Shown: one piece after another, positions 28,982 to 38,077 of the stretch
Numbering within the stretch: position 1 is the stretch's first letter
Layout of the letters: each line of letters begins with the position of its first letter
DNA from: an uncultured Shewanella sp.
GTDB taxonomy: Bacteria > Pseudomonadota > Gammaproteobacteria > Enterobacterales > Shewanellaceae
DNA length: 64,000 bases
Direction: 5' to 3'
NCBI GenBank assembly: GCA_947503555.1
Contig: CANNEE010000002.1
Coordinates: 186,001 to 250,000 of the forward strand
The notes under the pieces: generated by a model
Told to the model about the DNA's origin: nothing
Databases searched by the model: none
Seen by the model: the letters and a program-made list of their open reading frames with translations, nothing else
Translations under genes and position numbers: made by a program

Positions 28982-29512
28982 ATGAAGCACACTATAGAAG
29001 TGATGATTTCTGCCGAAGAGATCAATCGAAAGCTACTTGATATTGCGCAGCAGATAAATGACCGCTACCAAAATGGTGAGCGCTTACTTATGGTTGGCCT
29101 GCTAAAAGGTTCTGCAGTGTTTATGGCGGATCTTTGTCGTTTGATTAAGGGGCACGTAGAGATAGATTTTATGGCCGTCTCAAGCTATGGCAACGAGATG
29201 ACGAGCTCAAGAGATGTGAAAATTATCAAGGATGTGCAATCGGATATTCAAGGTCGCGATGTGTTGATCGTTGAAGATCTGATTGATTCGGGTAATACCC
29301 TAAATAAAGTACGTGAAATGCTACTGTTACGCGAACCAAAGAGCTTAGCTATCTGTACTTTAATGGATAAGCCTGAGCGTCGTGAGGTTGAGGTACCTGT
29401 TGACTTTGTGGGCTTTAGTATTCCTGATGAATTTATTGTTGGCTATGGTATCGATTATGCCGAGCAGTATCGTAATCTTCCTTATATCGCTAAGGTTGTG
29501 CCGTTAGACTAA
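28982..29512 (+). CDS. hpt: Hypoxanthine phosphoribosyltransferase
   Basis: A 176-residue purine salvage enzyme converting hypoxanthine (and guanine less well) to IMP with PRPP. The PRPP-binding motif [14 protein letters not shown] is intact, together with the N-terminal loop [13 protein letters not shown] and the C-terminal [17 protein letters not shown]. The length equals E. coli Hpt (178). As in E. coli, a YadGH-type ABC transporter is encoded next to it. Confidence 0.95.
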   Translation: MKHTIEVMISAEEINRKLLDIAQQINDRYQNGERLLMVGLLKGSAVFMADLCRLIKGHVEIDFMAVSSYGNEMTSSRDVKIIKDVQSDIQGRDVLIVEDLIDSGNTLNKVREMLLLREPKSLAICTLMDKPERREVEVPVDFVGFSIPDEFIVGYGIDYAEQYRNLPYIAKVVPLD

Positions 29513-29543
29513 GGACAAACTTGTCTTAGATACGACGAATAGG

Positions 29544-29569
29544 GCCTCGTTACAGAGGCTTTATTTTGT
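29544..29569 (+). terminator. Probable terminator of hpt
   Basis: GCCTC / GAGGC with a 6-base loop and then TTTATTTTG; the stem is short but correctly placed. Confidence 0.6.
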
Positions 29570-29651
29570 GCTTACTTGCCTTAATCATCTCTTTTTATCT
29601 CAATTTTTTTATTTTGTATTAATTTTCATATTAGTTTTTAGGTAGTTTTGT

Positions 29652-30629
29652 ATGCAAAATCAATTGCCTGCTTTAGCGATCACTGATCTTAAAAAGACCT
29701 ATAAGGGTGGTGTGCAAGCGGTGAAAGGGATCACTCTTAGTGTCGAGCAAGGAGACTTCTTTGCTCTGCTTGGGCCCAATGGCGCAGGAAAGTCGACCAC
29801 GATAGGGGTTATCAGCTCTTTGGTGCAAAAGACTCAGGGGCAGGTCGAGGTGTTTGGTCATAATATTGATACTGAGTTGGAGCTGGCAAAGTTAGAAATA
29901 GGTCTAGTGCCTCAAGAGTTTAACTTTAACCAGTTTGAAACTGTGTTGCAGATTGTTGTTAACCAAGCGGGTTACTATGGTGTGCCTAAAGCTGTGGCCT
30001 TAGAGCGAGCAAAAACTTATCTAACTCAACTGGATTTGTGGGAGAAGCGTAATAGTCAGTCAAGGCAATTGTCTGGGGGGATGAAACGCCGCTTGATGAT
30101 TGCTAGAGCCTTAATGCATCAACCTAAGCTTTTGATACTCGATGAGCCAACTGCTGGTGTTGATATTGAGCTAAGACGTTCTATGTGGGACTTCTTAACC
30201 GAGATAAACCTGCAAGGGGTGACTATTATTCTCACAACCCACTATCTAGAGGAAGCCGAAATGCTTTGTCGTAACATCGGCATCATAGATAAAGGGGTTT
30301 TAGTTGAATGTACTAGCATGAAAGCTTTGCTCGCCAAGTTAGATGTTGAAACCTTTGTTTTTGACCTAAGTGAAGATATTCATCATGAGCCTAGCCTAGA
30401 CGGCGTGACTTCACGCTTAGTTGATGCTCATACCCTTGAAGTGGATGTGGCGAAAAGTCACAGCCTTAATAGCGTCTTTGCTCAATTAACTGAGCTCGGA
30501 ATAGAGGTTCTGTCGATGCGAAATAAGGCGAATCGTTTAGAAGAGTTGTTTGTTGGCTTAGTAGAGAAAGCAAAATCCGAAGAGAAAGCTGATCAAACTG
30601 TGCCGTCATCAACAGGGAGTGAAAAATAG
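29652..30629 (+). CDS. yadG: ABC transporter ATP-binding protein, YadG type
   Basis: A 325-residue ATPase with Walker A GPNGAGKST (about residues 39-47), signature LSGGMKRR, Walker B LLILDEPTAGVD, and a switch His in LTTHYLEEAE. These are traits of ABC-2 export ATPases. A C-terminal extension of about 80 residues follows the core. The permease gene overlaps or abuts its end. The E. coli yadGH pair also neighbours hpt. The substrate is unknown. The upstream gap (29570-29651) is AT-rich, and no clear ribosome site was seen. Confidence 0.9.
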   Translation: MQNQLPALAITDLKKTYKGGVQAVKGITLSVEQGDFFALLGPNGAGKSTTIGVISSLVQKTQGQVEVFGHNIDTELELAKLEIGLVPQEFNFNQFETVLQIVVNQAGYYGVPKAVALERAKTYLTQLDLWEKRNSQSRQLSGGMKRRLMIARALMHQPKLLILDEPTAGVDIELRRSMWDFLTEINLQGVTIILTTHYLEEAEMLCRNIGIIDKGVLVECTSMKALLAKLDVETFVFDLSEDIHHEPSLDGVTSRLVDAHTLEVDVAKSHSLNSVFAQLTELGIEVLSMRNKANRLEELFVGLVEKAKSEEKADQTVPSSTGSEK

Positions 30630-30633
30630 TCTT

Positions 30634-31416
30634 ATGAGCGTGAATATGAGAAGCCTATACGCTGTGGCTTTTAAGAGCATTCTGACTAAGGAAATCAATC
30701 GCTTTACTCGTATTTGGGTGCAAACTTTAGTGCCTCCTGCGATTACCATGACTTTGTACTTTTTGATTTTTGGTAATCTAGTGGGTAGCCGTATCGGACT
30801 TATGGGTGGCGTTTCCTATATGGAGTTTATTGCGCCAGGTCTGATTATGATGGCGGTGATCACTAACTCCTACTCTAATGTTGCCTCTTCATTCTTTAGT
30901 GCCAAGTTTCAACGTAACCTTGAAGAGTTGATGGTGGCACCTGTACCACATTATGTGATGATTGCTGGCTATGTCGGCGGTGGTGTATCCCGTGGATTGT
31001 TGGTTGGATTAATTGTTACCAGTGTGGCTATGTTTTTTGTGGATCTATCGCTGCATCACGCAGGCCTTGTCGTCTTGACCGTTTTACTGACATCGATACT
31101 CTTTGCGCTAGGGGGCCTAATTAACGCAATTTTTGCCCGTAGCTTTGATGATATCAGTATCATTCCTACCTTTGTGTTGACGCCTCTGACCTATCTCGGT
31201 GGTGTCTTTTACTCGTTGTCCCTATTGCCAGAGTTCTGGCAGGGTGTCTCGGCACTTAACCCAATTGTCTATATGATCAACGTATTCAGATACGGCTTTT
31301 TAGGCTTTGCCGATATTAGTGTGCCTTTGTCGATTGCTGTGATGTGCGGTTTTTGTGTGGGTTTATATCTGTTGGCCTATTATCTGGTGTCACGGGGAAT
31401 AGGAATGAGAACCTAG
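30634..31416 (+). CDS. yadH: ABC-2 type permease, YadH type
   Basis: A membrane protein of about 260 residues with six predicted spans. The segment NRFTRIWVQTLVPPAITMTLYFLIFGNLVGSRIG is almost identical to E. coli YadH as I recall it. The ABC-2 signature region around LGGVFYSLSLLPEFWQGVSALNPIVY is also present. A GTG at 30619 extends the frame by 5 codons and overlaps the yadG stop; the ATG at 30634 fits the family N-terminus better. It forms an exporter with the preceding ATPase. Confidence 0.9.
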   Translation: MSVNMRSLYAVAFKSILTKEINRFTRIWVQTLVPPAITMTLYFLIFGNLVGSRIGLMGGVSYMEFIAPGLIMMAVITNSYSNVASSFFSAKFQRNLEELMVAPVPHYVMIAGYVGGGVSRGLLVGLIVTSVAMFFVDLSLHHAGLVVLTVLLTSILFALGGLINAIFARSFDDISIIPTFVLTPLTYLGGVFYSLSLLPEFWQGVSALNPIVYMINVFRYGFLGFADISVPLSIAVMCGFCVGLYLLAYYLVSRGIGMRT

Positions 31417-31421
31417 TTGTG

Positions 31422-31449
31422 AAAAAGGCGCTAATTTAAGCGCCTTTTT
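31422..31449 (+). terminator. Terminator of the yadGH operon
   Basis: AAAAAGGCGC / GCGCCTTTTT, a perfect 10-bp stem with an 8-base loop and a T-rich 3' arm. Confidence 0.9.
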
Positions 31450-31575
31450 ATTATCTATGCTTAATAATCTTGTGGACTGAGTCACGTATAGCTTTTGGTT
31501 TGAGTGGTTCAAGCTCAAAATTGCTGTGTTATCGACGAATGGTTCTTTTTATGCCTTAAAATTGTGACGTGGAAG

Positions 31576-31589
31576 TGGATGTAGATCAA
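31576..31589. promoter_or_regulatory. Possible FNR/EtrA site
   Basis: TGGATGTAGATCAA matches TTGAT-N4-ATCAA at 9 of 10 positions. A GATTAT -10-like element lies at 31614-31619, which would place the dyad about 43 bases before a start near 31626. It is 274 bases from folM. Confidence 0.35.
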
Positions 31590-31862
31590 AGGATTAAGTT
31601 AATTGTGCGCGGTGATTATCTATTACCTCCCAGGATAAACTTAGGGTGTGAAATGCTTCATTTAATTAACAATTCCTTGGTGAGAACATCTCATCTAATG
31701 CCACTTTTTGTGCTAACTTTCTTATTACATGTGAGTCATGATACTGGTCTTATCAGGTAGTTAGCTCGATTCAATCTAGGCTGCTATGTTCGAGATCAAT
31801 GTTGTAACACCAGATTGTGGTACTTATAACAAGTGACTATCGGTTAAGTATACGGGAGCATT

Positions 31863-32621
31863 ATGGACAGTCCAATTCTGATCACTGGCGTGGGTAAGCG
31901 AATAGGCTTTTATTTAGCAAAACAGCTTACCGCTGAAGGTTTCACCGTTATTGGGAGTTATCGGACTCCCTATTCCGAAGTGGCAGAGCTAGATGATCTA
32001 GGTATCGAATTACATCAATGTGATTTTACTGATGATGTGCAGATCCGCGAAATGGTAGAGAAAGTACGTCAAGCTCACCCCTATTTGCGCGCCATTATTC
32101 ATAACGCTTCCGACTGCCTGTCAGATGATGAGCTTTCTGCTCCTGAGACTCTCGAGCGCATGATGAAGGTCAATGTCAGCGCGCCTTACCAGATTAATCT
32201 CGCTTTAGCCGATAGACTCAAGGGATACGATCAACAGGTTAGCTGCGATAGAGAATCAGAGGGAGATGTTGGCGCTGCCGATATTATTCATTTGACTGAT
32301 TTTGTGGCTAAAAAAGGGTGCAATACCCATGTTGCTTATGCCGCGAGTAAAGCAGCGCTACACAACATGACCCTGTCTTTTGCAAGTAAACTTGCACCTC
32401 AGGTCAAGGTGAATTCCATTGCGCCAGCGTTAATCATGTTTAATGAGCAAGATGATGAAGCCGCGAAGCAAAAAGCCTTGGCTAAAACCCTGTTGCCAGT
32501 TGAAGCTAATCAAAATGAAATACTCGAGTTAGTGAAATACCTTCTTGGTAGTCGTTATGTTACAGGGCGCTGCTTTAATGTCGATGGCGGTAGACACCTT
32601 AAATCTTATCAAACTTGCTGA
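31863..32621 (+). CDS. folM: Dihydromonapterin reductase FolM (SDR family)
   Basis: A 252-residue short-chain dehydrogenase. PILITGVGKRIGFYLA is the NADP-binding glycine-rich turn. GSYRT and HNASD follow, and the catalytic Tyr-Lys pair is in AYAASKAALHNM. KLAPQVKVNSIAPALIMFNE and GRCFNVDGGRHLK closely parallel E. coli FolM, which reduces dihydromonapterin to tetrahydromonapterin and has weak dihydrofolate reductase activity. The gene is followed by a strong inverted repeat and is probably monocistronic. The 20-residue insert near 125-143 (QQVSCDRESEGDVGAAD) is slightly longer than in E. coli. Confidence 0.88.
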   Translation: MDSPILITGVGKRIGFYLAKQLTAEGFTVIGSYRTPYSEVAELDDLGIELHQCDFTDDVQIREMVEKVRQAHPYLRAIIHNASDCLSDDELSAPETLERMMKVNVSAPYQINLALADRLKGYDQQVSCDRESEGDVGAADIIHLTDFVAKKGCNTHVAYAASKAALHNMTLSFASKLAPQVKVNSIAPALIMFNEQDDEAAKQKALAKTLLPVEANQNEILELVKYLLGSRYVTGRCFNVDGGRHLKSYQTC

Positions 32622-32644
32622 TAGTCGAGCATTTGCGGTTTCAT

Positions 32645-32671
32645 CAGGGCGCCAATTAACTTGGCGCCCTG
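32645..32671. terminator. Strong inverted repeat after folM
   Basis: CAGGGCGCCAA / TTGGCGCCCTG, a perfect 11-bp stem with a 5-base loop 24 bases after the folM stop. The following T-run is weak (ACTGTTTGTG), so it may be a transcript-end stabiliser as well as a terminator. Confidence 0.6.
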
Positions 32672-32804
32672 ACTGTTTGTGATGCAGTCCACTTATACTT
32701 AAGACAAACCGTGTTGTCTCGATGCCTTTTGATATAATCTGTTTTCCTTAAGTATGGCGATGGCCTTATTTGTTCTTCTGTTTATCTAGTTGAGTCTTTT
32801 GCCT

Positions 32805-34718
32805 ATGAGTAGTGTGTCCTATTGTAATCCTAAGACTATGGATGACGCCTCTATATCAAGCTTATCTCAGTCAATTGAACTGCTTGCTCCGGCTAAAAAT
32901 CTAGAATTTGGTCGTCAAGCGATTCTTCATGGTGCCGATGCAGTTTATATTGGTGGACCAGCTTTCGGTGCTCGTGCAGCTGCCGGCAATAGTATTGAAG
33001 ATATTGCCGAACTAGTGGAATTTGCCCACCTGTATCATGCTCAGGTTTTTGTTGCACTGAATACTATTCTTTCTGACGCAGAGCTGACTCAGGCCCAAGA
33101 GATTATTTGGCAGATCTATGAGGCAGGAGCCGATGCATTGATAGTGCAAGATGTGGGAATTCTAGAGTTAGATCTTCCTCCTATCGCTTTGCATGCCAGT
33201 ACACAGATGGATAATCGTTCTATCGATAAGGTGAAGTTTCTCGAACGAGTTGGCTTTTCTCAAGTGGTGCTGGCGAGGGAGCTAAACCTAGAACAAATTA
33301 ATGAGATTGCATCGCAAACTAAGGCTAGAATTGAGTTTTTTATTCACGGTGCATTATGTGTGAGCTACAGTGGCCAATGTTATATCAGTCATGCATTTAC
33401 CAATCGTAGTGCTAACCGTGGTGAGTGTTCTCAAATGTGCCGTTTACCTTGTAATCTGACGACAAGACAAGGTGAAGTGCTTGCCGAAAATCAGCACCTG
33501 CTGTCATTAAAAGATAATAATCAAACGGCAAATTTAGAAGCCTTGATTGATGCGGGTGTACGCTCTTTTAAAATAGAAGGGCGCTTAAAGGATTTAAGCT
33601 ATGTAAAGAATGTGACGGCCCATTATCGTCAGCAGCTTGATGCCATTATCAAACGGCGCGAAGGATTTCACTTTTCATCCCATGGAGAATGTGAACACAG
33701 TTTCACTCCAAATCCTGATAAGAGTTTTAATCGCGGGAAAACGGATTACTTTGTGAATCAACGAAGTCATGACATTGCCGATTTTCGCTCGCCTAAATAT
33801 TTAGGTGAAGTGGTTGGAAAAGTAATTAAAGTGGCGAAAGATCACCTTGTTATCGATTCAAAAGTCACCTTTAACAACGGTGATGGGCTATGTTACTTCG
33901 ATCCTAAGTATCAAGGTGCAAAATTGTCCGATGATAAGCTTAGAGGTGTCAGGATTAATCGCGCTCAAGGTAATCAGTTGTTTGTTGCAAAAATGCCAAA
34001 GGATCTCAAACCTGGAGTCGTGGTTTATCGCAATCATGATCATAGCTTTGAGTCTGTGTTGAGTAAGGATTCAGGAAAGCGAGTATTAGCTGTCGACATG
34101 CAGCTTCGCGAAGTGAATACAGGCTTTAATCTCACCATTAGTGATAAGTTTGGTTACCAAGGTAGTGCGAGTATTGAAGTTGAAAAAATACTGGCTCAGG
34201 ATTCGGCTAAGACGTTAGCTTCCATAAAGAAACAACTTTCTAAGTTAGGAAGCACTTACTTTGCTCTTGATGATTTAGATGCGTTAAGTGTTCAACAGTA
34301 TTTCATTCCAACATCCATGTTAAATAAGCTAAGGCGTGATGCTGTTGCAGCTTTATTGGTTGCTCGTCATCAAGGCTATCGGCGACCAGAAGCATGGAGA
34401 AAGGATGGGAATATTCCCTATTCAGAGCGGAGTTTGAGTTATTTAGGGAATGTCGCAAATAGTCAGGCTAAAGCATTTTATCAACGCCACGGTGTGATTC
34501 AAATTGAAGATGCCTATGAGATGAACCAGGTCAAACAAGATGCTCCCCTGATGATCACTAAACATTGCCTGAGATACAGCTTTAATCTGTGCCCAAAGGA
34601 AGTAGAAGGGATTAAGGCGGAGCCCATGGTGTTGGAGATGGGACGAGATAAGCTCAAATTAATCTTTGATTGTTTAAAGTGTGAGATGTTAGTTGTGGGA
34701 GCCAATAAACAGCTTTAA
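32805..34718 (+). CDS. rlhA: 23S rRNA C2501 hydroxylation factor, U32 peptidase family
   Basis: A 637-residue U32-family protein. Segments such as AILHGADAVYIGGPAFGAR, LIVQDVGILELDLPPI, EFFIHGALCVSYSGQCYISH, NRGECSQMCRLPC and GVRSFKIEGRLKDLSYVKN match E. coli RlhA (YdcP). RlhA is needed for 5-hydroxycytidine at 23S rRNA position 2501. The full length including the C-terminal DUF3656-type region (MITKHCLRYSFNLCPKE) separates it from the shorter YegQ/TrhP. The frame also extends to a TTG at 32790, but the ATG at 32805 is the more natural start. No clear ribosome site is seen. Conserved cysteines in the SxMC and LCPKE regions are intact. Confidence 0.9.
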   Translation: MSSVSYCNPKTMDDASISSLSQSIELLAPAKNLEFGRQAILHGADAVYIGGPAFGARAAAGNSIEDIAELVEFAHLYHAQVFVALNTILSDAELTQAQEIIWQIYEAGADALIVQDVGILELDLPPIALHASTQMDNRSIDKVKFLERVGFSQVVLARELNLEQINEIASQTKARIEFFIHGALCVSYSGQCYISHAFTNRSANRGECSQMCRLPCNLTTRQGEVLAENQHLLSLKDNNQTANLEALIDAGVRSFKIEGRLKDLSYVKNVTAHYRQQLDAIIKRREGFHFSSHGECEHSFTPNPDKSFNRGKTDYFVNQRSHDIADFRSPKYLGEVVGKVIKVAKDHLVIDSKVTFNNGDGLCYFDPKYQGAKLSDDKLRGVRINRAQGNQLFVAKMPKDLKPGVVVYRNHDHSFESVLSKDSGKRVLAVDMQLREVNTGFNLTISDKFGYQGSASIEVEKILAQDSAKTLASIKKQLSKLGSTYFALDDLDALSVQQYFIPTSMLNKLRRDAVAALLVARHQGYRRPEAWRKDGNIPYSERSLSYLGNVANSQAKAFYQRHGVIQIEDAYEMNQVKQDAPLMITKHCLRYSFNLCPKEVEGIKAEPMVLEMGRDKLKLIFDCLKCEMLVVGANKQL

Positions 34719-34833
34719 TAGTTGTTTACTATACTCAAGGGCTGCTGAATATTGTGTTGCACTATTATGTAGATCATCTAGGCTAGTTGAAGAGTCACTA
34801 AGAGATTAAAAAGCATAAAACAGGGAGAGAGTT

Positions 34834-35211
34834 ATGGGTCTATTAGATGCGTTAATTGGCAATGCTTCTGAAGTTGACTTAGAAGAGTTAGCGTCAGAGC
34901 TAACCCCTATCTTGGCAGATAATGAGCAGCTAAGCTTAGCCTATAAGCTTGTTCGAGATATGTTTGTATTTACTAACAAGCGCCTTTTACTGATTGATAA
35001 GCAAGGAGTGACAGGTAAAAAGGTAAGCTATCACTCTGTTCCCTATAAATCGATTACTCATTTCGAAGTGGAAACGTCAGGCCATTTCGATATGGACGCC
35101 GAATTAAAAATTTGGATATCGGGTCAAGCCCAACCTTTAGTTAAAGAGCTAAAGTCGGGAACTGATGTTGTGAGCATTCAAAAGACAATTGCCAATTATG
35201 CCTTTGGTTAG
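34834..35211 (+). CDS. Bacterial PH-domain protein
   Basis: A 125-residue soluble protein in which most of the length is a PH-like fold. Strands are LSLAYKLVRDMFVFTNKRLLLID, VSYHSVPYKSITHFEVET and AELKIWIS, ending with a helix. Proteins of this bPH family (YokE/YvbH-like) are widespread and without an established function. A strong GGGAGAGAG ribosome site precedes the ATG. It seems monocistronic. Confidence 0.75.
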   Translation: MGLLDALIGNASEVDLEELASELTPILADNEQLSLAYKLVRDMFVFTNKRLLLIDKQGVTGKKVSYHSVPYKSITHFEVETSGHFDMDAELKIWISGQAQPLVKELKSGTDVVSIQKTIANYAFG

Positions 35212-35296
35212 TGAAAGCTGACTCTGTATCAGTTACCAAGTCATCTCGTTGTACCTTACTCGCAGCGTGTTTTAGCTAAGCGTGGAGAAATCAAAG

Positions 35297-35620
35297 ATGA
35301 AATTAATTTGCAGCTGTACCAAATTTGTTTATCTCTTATGTTTCATTTCTTTATCAGCGACTTGCGGCGATAGAATTGTAGTGCGTTCCTCGGATCAACC
35401 TTTTGATGCTTTTGCCGTGAGAGACCAGATCCTTAGGGAACATGAGTGGCAAGAATCCTTGAGACTGCAACAACAGATTCGCATTTCAGAAGCTCTGCCA
35501 CTAGGGTGTCATTTTTTCACTTCTCCCTATCATTATTATGTCTGTGGTCAGGATTATTTTCGGCCTTATACCATGCGGGATCAGGAACTCTTTATACAAA
35601 TCGATCCAGTAAAAAAATAA
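35297..35620 (+). CDS. Small exported protein of unknown function
   Basis: About 107 residues from the ATG at 35297; a GTG at 35282 is in frame. The N-terminus MKLICSCTKFVYLLCFISLSATCG is a signal sequence. The SATCG at its end resembles a lipobox only loosely, so lipidation is uncertain. The mature part has paired cysteines (LGCHF and YVCGQ), which may form a disulphide, and aromatic residues (FFTSPYHYYVC). I do not recognise the family. Confidence 0.55.
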   Translation: MKLICSCTKFVYLLCFISLSATCGDRIVVRSSDQPFDAFAVRDQILREHEWQESLRLQQQIRISEALPLGCHFFTSPYHYYVCGQDYFRPYTMRDQELFIQIDPVKK

Positions 35621-35735
35621 ATGTAGCAGCTTTAGAATAGTTGTGATGGTGTTAATGTTTTGTAACTTTTAACGTCAGCAATTCGACTGGGATTAGTTTA
35701 TGCTCAGACTAAGTCTGAGTGTTAATGAGGTTGCT

Positions 35736-36905
35736 ATGGGGCGAATATTTTCGGTGATTTCTGTTCTGAGTGCTTGTTTATTGCTTTTGGCTTGTCAGAC
35801 GACACCAAGCTATCAATCTCGTCAACCTGTAGAAGAGCTCTTTTATGATGAGCATTACGATCAAACCCTAGAAATTCCCCAGCCAGATAGCCTGTTTGCA
35901 CTGTCTCCTAAAGTGGTTAGTGAGGTACGTCGAGCCTTTGAAAGAGAGACTAGTTTACAAGGAAATCATATTGGTGCTCAGAAATGGTTGGCGAATTATC
36001 TGAATGCTGCTGATGGTGGCTTTGTTTATCGGGATAATTATACTCGCATCGCAGGTGATACCTATCAAGATAGAGCAGGAAACTGTTTGTCCTTAGTGTT
36101 ATTAACCGCCAGTTTAGCCGATATTCTGAATGTGCCTGTTCAGTTTCAAGAAGTGGATGTTCCACCTGTATGGGATAAACAGGGAGACTTTTATCTAATT
36201 AATGGCCATATCAATATTAAGCTTCACCCTGCCAATTCAATGAAGTCGGTTAATATCAAGGGAAGTTCAATTCTAATTGATTTTTTACCAGAGCGCTCCG
36301 TAAGGGGCTATTCGAAGAAACGCATATCAAAACAGACAGTTATTGCCATGTTTTATAACAATATGGCAGCAGAGGCTATGGTTGCTAAGCAATATGATAG
36401 AGCCTATGCACTATTAAAAATGAGTTTGCGTCATAAAGAAGACTTTTTGCCCGCTTTGAATAATCTAGCTATCGCCTACAAGTATACCGGGCATGGTGAT
36501 AATGCTGAAAAAGTATATCGACATGCTTTAAGTATTGAACCTGAAGATCTTAATTCCCTTTATAATCTAGCGATTTATCTTGGTGAACAGGGGCGTTTAG
36601 ATGAGTGGGCGGATGTACATAAGGTCTTAGAGCTCGCGAGGATTAATAATCCCTACTATTACTATGATATGGCGCAGCAGGCATACTTTGATAAAGAGTA
36701 TCAGAGCGCATTGACTTGGTATCGTAGAGCATTAAAGCGAGCGGATTATCGACATGAATTTTACTTTGGTCTTTCCAGAACCTATTGGGCTACAGGTGAC
36801 CGTTTGAAAGCCAAGGCTAATATGGAAAAAGCGCTCAAATTAAGTCGTGATGATGTTAACCGTAGCCGTTATCAAACCAAGCTTGATGCGATGAAATCCC
36901 ATTAG
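35736..36905 (+). CDS. Lipoprotein with transglutaminase-like domain and TPR repeats
   Basis: A 389-residue lipoprotein, with lipobox LLAC and Cys near residue 20. The N-terminal half resembles a bacterial transglutaminase-like fold: Cys117 in DRAGNCLSLVLLTASLADIL and His158 in INGHINIKL. The C-terminal half has at least four TPR units from about 210 (NNMAAEAMVAKQYDRAYALLKMSLRHK, then LPALNNLAIAYKYTGHGDNAEKVYRHAL). I chose the ATG at 35736 because GAGG lies before it and it yields a compact lipoprotein signal; the frame extends to 35700. The role is unknown, probably envelope assembly. The gene converges on the binding-protein gene with a single base between them. Confidence 0.8.
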   Translation: MGRIFSVISVLSACLLLLACQTTPSYQSRQPVEELFYDEHYDQTLEIPQPDSLFALSPKVVSEVRRAFERETSLQGNHIGAQKWLANYLNAADGGFVYRDNYTRIAGDTYQDRAGNCLSLVLLTASLADILNVPVQFQEVDVPPVWDKQGDFYLINGHINIKLHPANSMKSVNIKGSSILIDFLPERSVRGYSKKRISKQTVIAMFYNNMAAEAMVAKQYDRAYALLKMSLRHKEDFLPALNNLAIAYKYTGHGDNAEKVYRHALSIEPEDLNSLYNLAIYLGEQGRLDEWADVHKVLELARINNPYYYYDMAQQAYFDKEYQSALTWYRRALKRADYRHEFYFGLSRTYWATGDRLKAKANMEKALKLSRDDVNRSRYQTKLDAMKSH

Positions 36906-36906
36906 G

Positions 36907-37734
36907 TTATTGAGTAGAGTTAGGTATTAACGAGACTTTTTCGAGTATGGATTGATATTCTTTTGAACTTCTAAAGCTTGCAATAGCTTGGTTGAGGCGC
37001 TGGGCAATTTGTGGACTTTTACAGGCAAGTTTACGTGGAGCAGGAGCAAAGAGTGGCCACTCTTTCACCAGTTGAGAGGTATCGACTCTATTTTTGAGTA
37101 AGCGTCGATAATGGGCAAAAATCTCTCTTTCTAGCACGACTGCCTGTACTCTTTTGGTAAACAACATCACAATTTGACTCTGCTGATTGGTGACCTCTGA
37201 ATATCCTTCGTGAGCTCTCGCCATTTCAGCAAAATCTTCGCCTAAATAACGAACTGCATTTTGAAATCCAAGTAGGGTCATTTGATTTAGGCTTGCTATC
37301 GAACTGATATTGAGTTGCTCGCTATCTAACGTAAACACACTGTTTTTATACTCATTTAGGCTTTGTGTGTAATGCAAGCTGGATATACCTTCGGGAGCAT
37401 TGACTAAACAGTCTGCTTTGCCTGCTAGAGTAAGACGCAAGGCACGCTTATTTGGTGCCAACTCAATATGAGAAATGTGCATATTACTATTTTCGAGGGC
37501 ATGCTTAAGTAATTCATATTGAATGCCTCCGGGCTGCTCCGGATAAAAATAGGGTGCTATGGTATCGCTGGCGGCGAAACTGATGCCTAAACTGACTTCT
37601 TGGTCGACTTGGCTGTTATTTGATTCCGCAGGCCAGCTGACTAGCGTGGAGCATAAAACCAAGAATAGATAGAATTTCAGCACTTGCTTCAAATTTGACT
37701 CCGTTTGATCGGTATAAGGTTTATCTATCCCCAT
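36907..37734 (-). CDS. Periplasmic solute-binding protein, SBP_bac_3-like, orphan
   Basis: A 275-residue protein with a late hydrophobic signal segment (FYLFLVLCSTLVSWPAES, about 22-39). The body resembles the family 3 binding-protein fold: GISFAASDTIAPYFYPEQPGGIQYELLKHAL, then a second lobe with LLGFQNAVRYLGEDFAEM and VVLEREIFAHYRR. No permease or ATPase accompanies it, so it may be a ligand sensor component or a stand-alone remnant. It is distinct from the interrupted binding-protein gene at 4724. The ATG at 37734 lacks a visible ribosome site. Confidence 0.75.
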   Translation of the reverse strand: MGIDKPYTDQTESNLKQVLKFYLFLVLCSTLVSWPAESNNSQVDQEVSLGISFAASDTIAPYFYPEQPGGIQYELLKHALENSNMHISHIELAPNKRALRLTLAGKADCLVNAPEGISSLHYTQSLNEYKNSVFTLDSEQLNISSIASLNQMTLLGFQNAVRYLGEDFAEMARAHEGYSEVTNQQSQIVMLFTKRVQAVVLEREIFAHYRRLLKNRVDTSQLVKEWPLFAPAPRKLACKSPQIAQRLNQAIASFRSSKEYQSILEKVSLIPNSTQ

Positions 37735-38077
37735 TTACTATAAGCCTAGCTGACTTTGTTGGCTTTAGATATCGGCCGGTTTTTGTTGATTATTAGGGCT
37801 AATTTTCAGATTTAGCTTATTGTTTTTCTGTGTTATGCCGTTAGTTTTAGATGAAACGGGAAGAAATATATAAAAATTCAATAACTAGGTGAGTGAACAT
37901 TATAGTTATTATAAATTTACTTGTAATCACTCCTTTTTAAAACAGTGTGTTATGAGTTTTTATGTAGATTTTAATGATTTTAATTGCAATCCTAGGGAAT
38001 GCTAGCTAGATTGAAAGCAGTATTGCTGTTGAGAGTACCATTAAACTTATTTACGTTAGCTGGAGGGGTTTAGCCCT
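37735..38077. other. 343-base promoter region between the binding protein and aroG
   Basis: AT-rich, no reading frame. It should contain the divergent promoters. I searched for a TGTAAA-N6-TTTACA TyrR box for aroG and did not see a good one. GGAGG lies at 38062-38066 before the aroG ATG. Confidence 0.5.

Larger units (their letters stand above)
31417..31862. other. 446-base gap between yadH and folM
   Basis: It holds the yadGH terminator, a possible FNR site at 31576, and presumably the folM promoter. One 63-codon frame starting at a GTG (31569) has no ribosome site or recognisable protein features and was not accepted. A small RNA from the FNR-like site cannot be excluded. Confidence 0.5.

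Noticed and set aside
31569-31760. 63-codon frame starting at GTG between yadH and folM
   Set aside because: No ribosome site, no recognisable protein pattern, and it overlaps a possible regulatory site.
37735-38077. TyrR box upstream of aroG
   Set aside because: No TGTAAA-N6-TTTACA match; only scattered partial matches.
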